Part shown: one piece after another, positions 13,987-20,693 of the stretch | How the letters are laid out: each line of letters opens with the position of its first letter | How positions within the stretch are numbered: position 1 is the stretch's first letter | DNA from: Eubacteriales Family XIII. Incertae Sedis bacterium | Lineage (GTDB): Bacteria; Bacillota; Clostridia; Peptostreptococcales; Anaerovoracaceae | Direction: 5' to 3' | NCBI GenBank assembly: GCA_031257215.1 | Contig: JAIRPC010000047.1 | Span: 1 to 20,693, forward strand | DNA: 20,693 bases | Position numbers and translations under genes: made by a program | Notes under the pieces: model-generated | Told to the model about the DNA's origin: nothing | Databases searched by the model: none | What the model saw: the letters and a program-made list of their open reading frames with translations, nothing else

Positions 13987-15264
13987 TTATGCTGCCACCT
14001 CGCGCGGGTCAGTAATCCTGCCTGCCAGCGCTGCGGCCGCTACGGAGAGCGGCGACGCTAGGTAGATTTCGGCTTCCTTGCTGCCCATGCGCCCGATAAA
14101 GTTTCGGTTGCTGGACGATATGCAGGCCTCGCCCGCGCCGAGCAGGCCTGAGTGAAGCCCGACGCATACGCCGCAGGTCGGTGCCAGGATCGTGCCGCCC
14201 GCTTCCGCAAGCGTCTGCAATATCCCGTCGCGCGACGCGCGTTCCCAGATCTCCTGCGACGCGGGCGACACGAGGAAGCGTATGCCGCCGGCAATCCTGC
14301 GGCCTTTCACAAGCTCCGCCGCCGCTTTCAGGTCGCTGTACCTGCCGCCCGTGCAGGAGCCTAGATACGCCTGGTCAATTTTTGTGGCTTCGACATCCTC
14401 TATCCTGTGCACGTTGTCCACGCTGTGCGGGCACGCGATCATAGGCGTAAGCGCGGAGGCATCCTTGACCAGCGTGCGCGCAAACGATGCGTCCGCGTCG
14501 CTGCTTAGCGCGCCCGCGGCAAGCTCATCCTGCGTCCGCGCCGTCCTCCCCGCGAGAAATTCAGCCGCCTCGCCGTCGTACTCCATCATCCCCGCTTTCG
14601 CGCCCATCTCTACCGCCATGTTTGTTATCGCCATGCGCTCGTCCACAGGCAGGCTCGATATCGCTTCGCCCACGTACTCGACCGCCTTGTACGTCGCGCC
14701 CGCGTGGCCGATCTCGCGGATGGTTTCGAGCGAGATATCCTTGGCCATTACCCCGGCGTTCAGGCTGCCGCCCCACACCACGCGGATCGTTTCAGGCACG
14801 CGCAGCCAGGTCTGCCCCGTGACAAGGACACCGAGCATTTCGGTCGAGCCGACGCCTGTGGCGAAAGCGCCGAGCGCGCCGCCCATGCAGGTGTGCGAAT
14901 CCGTGCCGAGCACTACCGTGCCGGGCAAGACAAAACCTTTCTCCGCCATGATCTGGTGACAGGGGCCTACAAACTCATAATAGTTTTTGATGCCGTGCAG
15001 AGCCGCCCATTCGCGCGTGAACTTCACGATCTCCGCCTGCTTCACGCTGGCGGGCGGCGTGTAGTGGTCGGATATGATGGCGACCTTGTCCGCGTCCCAC
15101 ACCCTGTCGCCAAGCTCCATCAGCCCCTCCGCTATCTCGACGCGAGGGCCTAGGATATCGTCCATCATAGCCATGTCCACGTTCACCCACAAAATATCGC
15201 CGGCGGACGCTTCGCCTACGCCGGCTGCCCTGGCGAGTATTTTTTCTGACATTGTTTTTCCCAT
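13987..15264 (-). CDS. Aconitase-family hydratase, large (LeuC-like) subunit
   Basis: 425 aa. Iron-sulfur ligands C304 (LGSCTGGRYSD), C364 and C367 (APTCGVCVGLHSG) are intact, together with H67 (ISDHYTPP) and GTDSHTCMGGALGAFATGVGST (120-141). These define the short LeuC/homoaconitase-type large subunit with a [4Fe-4S] cluster. It acts with the LeuD-like subunit encoded downstream in stereospecific hydration of a C=C bond in a dicarboxylate. Isopropylmalate isomerase annotation would be automatic, but no leucine genes are nearby; relatives include dimethylmaleate hydratase. The ATG at 15264 has AAAAAGGAT upstream and is preferred to the second Met at residue 5. The gene follows the PrpF-like gene by 51 bp. 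Confidence 0.9.
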   Translation of the reverse strand: MGKTMSEKILARAAGVGEASAGDILWVNVDMAMMDDILGPRVEIAEGLMELGDRVWDADKVAIISDHYTPPASVKQAEIVKFTREWAALHGIKNYYEFVGPCHQIMAEKGFVLPGTVVLGTDSHTCMGGALGAFATGVGSTEMLGVLVTGQTWLRVPETIRVVWGGSLNAGVMAKDISLETIREIGHAGATYKAVEYVGEAISSLPVDERMAITNMAVEMGAKAGMMEYDGEAAEFLAGRTARTQDELAAGALSSDADASFARTLVKDASALTPMIACPHSVDNVHRIEDVEATKIDQAYLGSCTGGRYSDLKAAAELVKGRRIAGGIRFLVSPASQEIWERASRDGILQTLAEAGGTILAPTCGVCVGLHSGLLGAGEACISSSNRNFIGRMGSKEAEIYLASPLSVAAAALAGRITDPREVAA

Positions 15265-15315
15265 AAGCTAATCCTTTTTGCTGTTCTGCCGCCCTGCGGT
15301 TTCCGTACTGGCAGG

Positions 15316-16482
15316 CTACGCGCCGACCGCCAGCCGCGAACGCTGCACGAACACCGTTCCGTCCATTATCTTTCGCGCCGTACGGCCGACCGCGATTTTG
15401 TCGATAACAACTTCGCCGCCCTCCGTGTGGCATGACTTGTCAACATCTATCACGCCGCCCGGATGCCCTATCCTCAGAGCATCGGCAGCTGCCGCGCTCT
15501 GCCGCATGACCCTGTTCACTATGCTGCCTGGAACCATCGCCGCAGCCGCCGTACAGACCGTGCCCGTGATGGGGTAAGTCTTGTGCATGTGCAGCATGAA
15601 AAGCAGGCGCGATACTACGTCGACATCTGACGCGTCTACTGACGTGCCGTTCGGCGCATCGTATGAAGCGGGCTCTGATATGATGGCGAAGAATGGATTG
15701 TAGGGGCTTAGCTCCGCGGCCTTTTCGGGGCTTTCGACAAGCCCGAAGATGACGGCGGCCTTAGACCTGATTTTTTCTATCGTCGCCATGAGCGCCGCGT
15801 TTGACTCTATTTCCTGCGGCGTTTCTGTCCCTACCATGCCGAGCGAAGCCGCCTCGATGAACACGAGCGGGTTGCCCGCGTCAACCAGTGAAACCTCGTA
15901 CTCGCCCTCGCCTGTGTCGATGATGTCGGTCGCGTTGCCTGTGGGCAGAAGCTTACCAGTGAACGCGCCGATGGAGTCGGACCAGTCTATCGCGATGCGC
16001 GCGCCCGTGCCAGGTACGCCGTCTATCCTGTAATCGCCGTCTATCACCGCGCGCCCATTTTTCACGGGCACCTCCGCCCGCAGCAGCTTCCCGCTGTTCG
16101 TCATATGTATGCGCACAGTCGTGACTGGCTCCTTTGCCTCAATTATTCCCGCATCTATGGCGAACAGGCCGACCGCCGATGATATGTTCCCGCAGTTGCC
16201 CTTATAGTCGATGAACGCCGCGTCCATAGAAACCTGCCCGAACGTGTAGTCCACGTCCGCGCCCGGAACAGACGGCGGCCCTATTATCGCGAGCTTGCTG
16301 GTCAGCACGTCCGCGCCGCCGAGCCCGTCGATCTGTCTGACATCAGGGCTGCCGAATATGGCCAGAATAATGCTGTCGCGCAGCGCCTGAGCCTTCGGAA
16401 GCTCGCTGTCCAGAATGAATATGCCCTTGCTGGTCCCACCGCGGACGATAGAGCATTTGATTGGTATGGTTTCTTGGTTCAT
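15316..16482 (-). CDS. PrpF/Mii-family double-bond isomerase
   Basis: 388 aa, the normal family length. The start RGGTSKGIFILD (14-25) is the PrpF signature. The two active-site residues known from PrpF are recognisable: K63 (DVLTSKLAIIGPP) and C97 (YKGNCGNISSAVG). The fold is a two-lobed diaminopimelate-epimerase-like barrel. PrpF isomerises 2-methylaconitate, Mii converts 3-methylitaconate to dimethylmaleate, and other members shift double bonds in similar acids; the family needs no cofactor. Directly followed by an aconitase-type hydratase, it probably presents the correct alkene isomer to that enzyme. It is the first gene of the operon, 108 nt from the predicted sigma-54 start; its ribosome site (GAGAGG) is distant from the ATG. 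Confidence 0.9.
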   Translation of the reverse strand: MNQETIPIKCSIVRGGTSKGIFILDSELPKAQALRDSIILAIFGSPDVRQIDGLGGADVLTSKLAIIGPPSVPGADVDYTFGQVSMDAAFIDYKGNCGNISSAVGLFAIDAGIIEAKEPVTTVRIHMTNSGKLLRAEVPVKNGRAVIDGDYRIDGVPGTGARIAIDWSDSIGAFTGKLLPTGNATDIIDTGEGEYEVSLVDAGNPLVFIEAASLGMVGTETPQEIESNAALMATIEKIRSKAAVIFGLVESPEKAAELSPYNPFFAIISEPASYDAPNGTSVDASDVDVVSRLLFMLHMHKTYPITGTVCTAAAAMVPGSIVNRVMRQSAAAADALRIGHPGGVIDVDKSCHTEGGEVVIDKIAVGRTARKIMDGTVFVQRSRLAVGA

Positions 16483-16520
16483 AGCTCAAACTACCTCTCG
16501 TGTCAACAAACAAAATATCA

Positions 16521-16548
16521 GGCAGAATACGCCTGCACATATCCTGCC
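16521..16548 (-). promoter_or_regulatory. Leader hairpin II before the prpF-like gene
   Basis: GGCAG (16521-16525) pairs with CTGCC (16544-16548), extended inward by ATA/TAT after one mismatch, with a 10-nt loop. It lies in the predicted leader, about 40 nt before the start codon. Confidence 0.3.
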
Positions 16549-16557
16549 GTTTGGAGG

Positions 16558-16583
16558 AGAAAGAATATGAAAAAATTCTTTCT
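16558..16583 (-). promoter_or_regulatory. Leader hairpin I right after the sigma-54 start site
   Basis: Perfect 9-bp arms AGAAAGAAT (16558-16566) and ATTCTTTCT (16575-16583) enclose an 8-nt loop. On the minus strand it begins about 7 nt after the predicted start of transcription, so it could protect the 5' end or influence promoter escape. Confidence 0.35.
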
Positions 16584-16710
16584 TGCTAAAAAAGATTATA
16601 TGCAAGTGCTGTGCCAGCCAGCACATATCGGGTGTCTTGCAAGAAACTGCTTGTCGCCAAGAGAAATCACATCATTATGCAATCCCGAATTGCAACAGCC
16701 ATTCTATTAA
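16567..16710 (+). CDS. Doubtful 47-residue plus-strand ORF opposite the operon promoter
   Basis: It starts MKKFFLAKKDYMQVLCQ and ends in TAA. The ATG follows GGAGGAGAAAGAAT, a very good ribosome site, which is the only reason to consider it. It contains four cysteines, no signal peptide and no recognisable family. It is antisense to the sigma-54 promoter and activator region, so the sequence may be constrained by regulation rather than coding. It would be the only plus-strand gene here. Confidence 0.22.
   Translation: MKKFFLAKKDYMQVLCQPAHIGCLARNCLSPREITSLCNPELQQPFY
16601..16616 (-). promoter_or_regulatory. Sigma-54 (-24/-12) promoter of the prpF-like operon
   Basis: The minus strand reads TGGCACAGCACTTGCA, an exact match to the TGGCAC-N5-TTGCA consensus. 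GG (complement of 16614-16615) and GC (complement of 16602-16603) are separated by exactly 10 bp. Transcription should begin near 16590 and run into the prpF-like gene. Such promoters need RpoN and an ATP-dependent enhancer-binding protein, so the operon is likely substrate-induced. No activator gene is present in the window. Confidence 0.85.
16678..16694. promoter_or_regulatory. Candidate upstream activator palindrome 1
   Basis: TGCAAT and ATTGCA arms flank CCCGA. The centre lies about 96 bp upstream of the predicted sigma-54 start, in the usual range for enhancer-binding-protein sites. Confidence 0.4.
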
Positions 16711-16721
16711 TGGACTTTCCC

Positions 16722-16735
16722 TTTCATTTATGAAA
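16722..16735. promoter_or_regulatory. Candidate upstream activator palindrome 2
   Basis: TTTCAT and ATGAAA arms flank TT, about 138 bp upstream of the predicted sigma-54 start. It differs in sequence from palindrome 1, so at most one of them is likely to be the main activator site. Confidence 0.3.
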
Positions 16736-16865
16736 CTAGGGCCGCTTGGTTTGAATTCTTGCCAACGTATGTAGGAAATATACCTGTTGTCTCCGTCGGC
16801 GGTATACTTACGACGCTATCAATACAGCAGGTTCGCGTGGATGCCCGGGTCATCCGCCATCTCCG

Positions 16866-17774
16866 CTACTCCTCGTCCTCGACGCCATACTCCCTCGGCA
16901 CGCAGATTTCTATTCTCCTGTGCAGCACGCTTATGTCCACGGGGAGCGGCATCCCCGCTTCGCCGTCCAGGTCGGTGACCAAATCCTCCTCCGCCTCTAT
17001 GCGTATGCTCGGCGTGCTGTAGAACGAGAGGAACTCGCTGTTTTCGTGCTGGCCTGTCAGTATGCTGAGCGCAAGCGTTCCCCAGTTGACGAACGGCACG
17101 TTGTGAACGAGCAGCACTTCGAGCAGGCCGTCGTCGATGACTGACTGCGGCGCTACGGATTTCAGCCCGCCCGCGCCGCGCCCGTTCAGAATCAGGATGG
17201 CGTTCATTTCCGCCTCAATAACCTCGTCTGGGAGCGTGATCTTGACGGGTATCGGGTGGAGCTTTGGCAGCTCGGACAGTGCCTTTATATAGTATGCGGC
17301 AAGCCCGAATGTGTTCTTCGCTACGGGGTCGGTCTTTTGGCTCGCGTCCACCATGACGCCCGCCGCCAGCACATTCACGAACGGGCGGCCGTTCGCCATC
17401 CCCACGTCCATCCTGACGCGTTTCCCAGATGTCGCTATATCTAGCATTTTTTTGAATTGTGTTGGTATCCCGAAATAGTGCGCAAGGTCGTTCGCTGTCC
17501 CCGCAGGGAGCAACGCCAGTGGGATGTCCACACCGTTCTCGACCATTGCGCCGACAACAGCGTGAACCGTCCCATCGCCGCCCGCCGCGATCACCTTTGA
17601 AAAATTGCCCGCATTCTTGAAGATTTGGTCGAGCTTGATGCCTTGGTCTATCCTGACAGGTACTATCAGCTTCTTCTTGCGCTGAAACGCCGCGATAACC
17701 TTGTCGAGGTTGCCTGCAAAAATGCCGTTGCCCGCTTTCGGGTTGTAAACAAGAAGCACTTTTTCGATTACCAT
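16866..17774 (-). CDS. Diacylglycerol-kinase-family lipid kinase
   Basis: 302 aa from the ATG at 17774 (MVIEKVLLVYNPKAGNG); AAGGTGAG lies 6 nt upstream inside the end of folC, so longer starts are rejected. The nucleotide-binding loop GGDGT is at 65-69 (VIAAGGDGTVHAVVG), followed by LALLPAGTANDLAHYFGIP (91-109), the hallmark of DgkB/YegS-type kinases. A C-terminal beta-sandwich contains VTDLDGEAGMPLPVDISVLHRRIEICVP. Members phosphorylate diacylglycerol or related lipids at the membrane; the exact lipid is not evident. The gene begins 5 bp after the folC stop codon, so the two are co-transcribed. The C-terminus is acidic (GVEDEE). Confidence 0.9.
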   Translation of the reverse strand: MVIEKVLLVYNPKAGNGIFAGNLDKVIAAFQRKKKLIVPVRIDQGIKLDQIFKNAGNFSKVIAAGGDGTVHAVVGAMVENGVDIPLALLPAGTANDLAHYFGIPTQFKKMLDIATSGKRVRMDVGMANGRPFVNVLAAGVMVDASQKTDPVAKNTFGLAAYYIKALSELPKLHPIPVKITLPDEVIEAEMNAILILNGRGAGGLKSVAPQSVIDDGLLEVLLVHNVPFVNWGTLALSILTGQHENSEFLSFYSTPSIRIEAEEDLVTDLDGEAGMPLPVDISVLHRRIEICVPREYGVEDEE

Positions 17775-17779
17775 TGTTC

Positions 17780-19249
17780 TCACCTTGCCTTTCCTGCCAA
17801 GTCCGATATCAGATATAGCGACCCAGTAACCACAAGGGCGCCGAAGCCGCCCGCCCACGCCATATTCAGCGCCGCCCCATATGCCTCGATCGGGTCTTTT
17901 ATCGCGGTGGGTGCGGTCAGCGCGAGATCCCCTCCATCTAGGTCTTCCCCAGTAACCTGCCGCCAGCGTTTGGCCAGCTCGTCCGCGCTCATGCTGCGCC
18001 CGTTGGAGGCTTCCGTGAACAGTGCGTCTTGCGCGAATCCGTGTATCTCATTCAGCATATCATCCGTGCTTTTGTCTTTCATCATTGCGGCGAGGACGAG
18101 CACTTTTCGGTTCGGTAGAAACGCGCTCACCGCCGCGCGGAGCGCGGCGGCGCCTGACGGGTTGTGTGCGCCGTCGAAGATGACCAGCGGGGCGGCGGCG
18201 TCACACAGCCCGTTAGCCGTGCCGTCCTGCGATTCCCGCAATGCGCCGTCGCGAGCGCAGCCCCCGTCCCCGCCAGAAACGACCTGGAACCTACCCGCCA
18301 GGCTCGCGGCTTTCATGCCGCTCCTCAGCGCGGACGAATCCGAGGTCACGAGCTTCATCCCCCGAAGCGTATCAAAAGCCGCGAGAGCGCAAACCGCGTT
18401 GCGCACCTGATGCCTGCCTACCATGGATATCTCGATACCATCGTACCGAGTGCCGCGTATCGCGCAGGAGAACAATGTGCCGCAGATATCCTCGCGCGAT
18501 ATACGGCAGCTGATCCCGCCGCTTGCTTGGCCTGTTACCGCCGCGCCGCCGAATCCACCCGACCCCGCCACGCCTGAGCCGCGTACATCAGCCCGCGCGT
18601 CCACCAGCGGCACGCCCAGCTCGTAGGCTTTCCTCGCTATGACGCGGGCGGCCTCGCCGGTAGCCGACACGACAACGGGGCAGCCCGCCTTTATGATGCC
18701 CGCTTTCTCGCCCGCGATTTTTTCTATGGTGTCACCTAAGTATTCCGTGTGGTCAAGGGCTATCTCCGTGATGACGCTGACGAGCGGCTTCTCTATGACG
18801 TTCGTCGAATCGAGCGAACCGCCAAGCCCGACTTCTAGGATCACGAAATCGAGGTTCTTGGAAGCGAAGTATTCAAACGCCACGGCGGTCAAGACTTCAA
18901 ACTCGGTGGGGCTGTCCTCCGCGCCCGCCATGCGCTCCACCGCCGACAGTACGTGGTTAGTACAGTTATCCAAATCTGACTCGGATATCCATTCGCCGTT
19001 CGCCTCAATGCGCGAACGAAAATCTCCCAGCCCTGGCGAAGTAAAAATCCCGACGCTGTACCCGTGCGCCAAAAGCACCTCGTAGAGATACCTGCACACC
19101 GAGCCTTTTCCGTTCGTTCCCGCGACATGAATGACGCGGAGCGAAGCCTGCGGATCGCCCAGCAGCGAACACAGCCCGCGCATGCGTTCAAGCCCGAGCT
19201 TCCACCCGAACTTCTGGAACGCGCTGATTTTTCCCTCGGCATTAGCCAC
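17780..19249 (-). CDS. folC: Folylpolyglutamate synthase / dihydrofolate synthase
   Basis: 489 aa, longer than the usual 420-440. The P-loop GTNGKGS is at 44-50 (RVIHVAGTNGKGSVCRYL), followed by GIFTSPGLGDFRSRI (67-81), LEVGLGGSLDSTN (138-150), ITEIALDHTEYLGDTIEKIAGEKAGI and the second-domain motif IFDGAHNPSGAAALR (357-371). It adds glutamate to folates and may also make dihydrofolate from dihydropteroate. The extra length comes from two Gly/Ala-rich stretches at about 222-246 and 325-353, outside the motifs. The start is a GTG at 19249 with ACGGAG upstream. It follows valS by 133 bp, an order common in Bacillota, and is joined to the lipid kinase gene downstream. Confidence 0.93.
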   Translation of the reverse strand: MANAEGKISAFQKFGWKLGLERMRGLCSLLGDPQASLRVIHVAGTNGKGSVCRYLYEVLLAHGYSVGIFTSPGLGDFRSRIEANGEWISESDLDNCTNHVLSAVERMAGAEDSPTEFEVLTAVAFEYFASKNLDFVILEVGLGGSLDSTNVIEKPLVSVITEIALDHTEYLGDTIEKIAGEKAGIIKAGCPVVVSATGEAARVIARKAYELGVPLVDARADVRGSGVAGSGGFGGAAVTGQASGGISCRISREDICGTLFSCAIRGTRYDGIEISMVGRHQVRNAVCALAAFDTLRGMKLVTSDSSALRSGMKAASLAGRFQVVSGGDGGCARDGALRESQDGTANGLCDAAAPLVIFDGAHNPSGAAALRAAVSAFLPNRKVLVLAAMMKDKSTDDMLNEIHGFAQDALFTEASNGRSMSADELAKRWRQVTGEDLDGGDLALTAPTAIKDPIEAYGAALNMAWAGGFGALVVTGSLYLISDLAGKAR

Positions 19250-19382
19250 TCACACTATCTCCGTCACAGTTATCAAGCACTGCTTATATTATTCCAAAAT
19301 TCCACGGACGGTAAAGCCATCCATCCTCCGCTACGAAGCGCACCGCAAACGGCAACGACATTCATACTCCGCCGCCGCGAAT

Positions 19383-20693
19383 TTATTTTCCCTGTATCGC
19401 TTCGATACGCGCCAGCGTCTTTTCGTATGCGTCCTGCTCCGCCGCCAGTTTTTCGCGTTCGGCGCCTACGATATGCTCTGGCGCTTTCGCCGTGAAGCCC
19501 TCGTTCGACAGCTTCGCGCTGAGCCTGGCGATATTGCCTTCGAGCCGATCCTTCTCCTTCGCAAGCCGCTCGCGCTCCGCCGCATAGTCGAGCAGATCGT
19601 CAAGCGGGATGTAAAGCTCCACGCCGTCCACGATCGCGGACATGGCTTCTGCGGGCACCTCGCCGCCGTCCGTAACGCACTGCACGGATTTCACGCCTGC
19701 GAGCTTTTCGATATAACCAGCAAACGCGCCGAGCACTTCGCCGCAGTCCCTGCCGCCGACCTGACGCTGCCCGCCAGTACCTGACGCCAAGGGGATTTTC
19801 GCGACAAGCGACAGCCTGCGCGACTGCCCCGCACCCGCTTCCGCACGGATATTGCGCACAGCACGGATAACCGCAATCACAAACTCCGTACACTCGTAAG
19901 CGGACTGAGCGGAAATCCCGCTGACTGCGCCACCGCCCCCGCCGCTACCAACTCCAACGCCAGCACTCGAACCCGCATCGCTACCAACTCCAACACCAGC
20001 ACTCGAACCAGCTCCACCGCCGTCAACAGCAGCAGCGCCCAAATCGCCCCCGCCAAAATCAACCCACCTATCGCAGATCAGCTTCCCATCCTTCCCAAGG
20101 AACGACCAGATCTCCTCCGTGATGAACGGCATGAACGGGTGCAACAGCCTGAGCAGGTCGGACAGCACCGACACGAGAACCGAACGCGCCACGGCCTTCG
20201 CCCCCTCATCCTCGCCAGCAAGCCGCAGCTTCGCGAACTCGATATACCAGTCGCAATACTCGTTCCAAATCAGCTCGTAAATCTTCTGCGTCGCGACCGA
20301 AAGGTCGAAGGCTTCCAAATTGCGCGTGATATCGGCTGCGGCATCCCGCGTCTTTTTCAGCATCCAAAGGTCAACAGGCTCCAACCCCGCTTCATACGCC
20401 GAAACAGGCTTCACCTCGCGAACGCCTCCATCCCCGAGATTCATTATCGTGAAGCGCGACGCATTCCAGAGCTTGTTCGCGAAATTGCGCGCCGATTCCA
20501 GCTTGTCCGCAGTGAACCGCATATCGTTGCCCGCCGCGCTGCCGTTGATGAGCATGAAACGCAGGGCGTCCGCGCCGTACTGGTCGATTATCTCTATCGG
20601 GTCCACACCGTTGCCAAGGCTCTTGCTCATCTTCTGCCCGTCGCCCGCGCGCACCAGCCCATGCACGAACACATGGCTGAACGGGCACGCGCC
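19383..20693 (-). CDS. valS: Valyl-tRNA synthetase, C-terminal part (5' end outside window)
   Basis: About 436 residues are visible, entering from the right edge. They begin just before the HGLVRAGDGQKMSKSLGNGVDP block, with the KMSKS loop that activates valine, and IDQYGADALRFMLINGSAAGNDMRF is typical of ValS. The anticodon-binding helical domain follows (WNASRFTIMNL, YIEFAKLRLAG, LLRLLHPFMPFITEEIWSFL). The C-terminal tRNA-binding coiled coil includes ERERLAKEKDRLEGNIARLS and a LAAEQDAYEKTLARIEAI end. Between DRWVDFGG and SAYECTEFVIAVIRAVRNIRAEAG is an unusual Gly/Ser/Ala/Val stretch of about 45 residues, partly encoded by a 36-bp tandem repeat. The gene leads the valS-folC-kinase unit. Confidence 0.97.
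   Translation of the reverse strand, partial: GACPFSHVFVHGLVRAGDGQKMSKSLGNGVDPIEIIDQYGADALRFMLINGSAAGNDMRFTADKLESARNFANKLWNASRFTIMNLGDGGVREVKPVSAYEAGLEPVDLWMLKKTRDAAADITRNLEAFDLSVATQKIYELIWNEYCDWYIEFAKLRLAGEDEGAKAVARSVLVSVLSDLLRLLHPFMPFITEEIWSFLGKDGKLICDRWVDFGGGDLGAAAVDGGGAGSSAGVGVGSDAGSSAGVGVGSGGGGGAVSGISAQSAYECTEFVIAVIRAVRNIRAEAGAGQSRRLSLVAKIPLASGTGGQRQVGGRDCGEVLGAFAGYIEKLAGVKSVQCVTDGGEVPAEAMSAIVDGVELYIPLDDLLDYAAERERLAKEKDRLEGNIARLSAKLSNEGFTAKAPEHIVGAEREKLAAEQDAYEKTLARIEAIQGK
19944..20015 (-). repeat. 36-bp tandem repeat (two copies) inside valS
   Basis: Units 19944-19979 and 19980-20015 differ at only a few bases. In frame they encode DAGSSAGVGVGS and GAGSSAGVGVGS. Codons are rich in GGT, GGA, GTT and AGT, unlike the GGC/GCG/GTG-rich flanks. 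This suggests recent slippage or unequal crossover in a non-conserved linker. Confidence 0.85.

Larger units (their letters stand above)
16483..16865. other. AT-rich regulatory gap between the lipid-kinase and prpF-like genes
   Basis: This 383-bp gap contains the sigma-54 promoter, several palindromes suitable for an enhancer-binding protein, two leader hairpins and a possible plus-strand small ORF. It also has a TATACC-N16-GGTATA inverted repeat (16779-16806) and GGATG-N7-CATCC (16839-16855) just after the kinase stop codon, without a U-tract. No convincing terminator for the kinase unit is visible. Its base composition is clearly lower in G+C than its flanks. Confidence 0.6.

Noticed and set aside
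13343..15264. Reading the LeuC/LeuD-like pair as leucine biosynthesis
   Set aside because: No leuA or leuB nearby; neighbours are a PrpF-family isomerase, a CoA-transferase and a CoA lyase; control is by sigma-54, typical of catabolism.

Overview
The window is G+C-rich (about 60% by eye) and almost every convincing gene lies on the minus strand. Its contents suggest an anaerobic, high-GC member of the Bacillota (Clostridia-like): a NiaR repressor next to a NiaX-type ECF niacin transporter subunit, a DUF815 ATPase beside a site-2-type protease, the order valS-folC-lipid kinase, a GLUG-repeat cell-surface protein, strong AGGAGG-like ribosome sites, a few GTG/TTG starts, and a -24/-12 (sigma-54) promoter in front of a catabolic operon. 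No mobile element, RNA gene or CRISPR array was seen. The species cannot be named from sequence alone.

Layout in transcription order, from right to left. (1) 20693-16866: the 3' part of valS, then folC, then a diacylglycerol-kinase-family lipid kinase. (2) 16865-16483: an AT-richer regulatory gap holding a textbook sigma-54 promoter, candidate upstream activator palindromes and two leader hairpins. (3) 16482-11248: a tightly packed five-gene operon of a PrpF-family isomerase, an aconitase-type hydratase large and small subunit, a class III CoA-transferase and an HMG-CoA-lyase-like enzyme; the last three genes are joined by ATGA overlaps. (4) 11013-9664: a class III aminotransferase with its own promoter. 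(5) 9596-8283: niaR, then niaX behind a strong promoter whose -10 region is covered by a 38-bp near-perfect palindrome. (6) 8119-3321: CYTH phosphatase-like protein, glyA, DUF815 ATPase, M50 protease and a nicotinamidase-like hydrolase, ending in a terminator. (7) 3089-1: a large secreted GLUG-repeat protein running off the left edge.

The most interesting system is the sigma-54-driven operon. Its enzymes can be read as isomerise a C=C bond, hydrate it to a tertiary hydroxy-dicarboxylate, load it with CoA, then split it by retro-Claisen cleavage. Candidate substrates are a methylglutaconate/3-hydroxy-3-methylglutarate pair (giving acetyl-CoA and acetoacetate) or itaconate/citraconate/citramalate (giving acetyl-CoA and pyruvate). 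The first three genes parallel the mii-dmdA-dmdB part of Eubacterium barkeri nicotinate fermentation, but the lyase step is replaced by a CoA-dependent one. The substrate is inferred, not shown. A second theme is Gly/Ala-rich or repeat-derived in-frame inserts in several otherwise conserved proteins (ValS, FolC, DUF815 ATPase).
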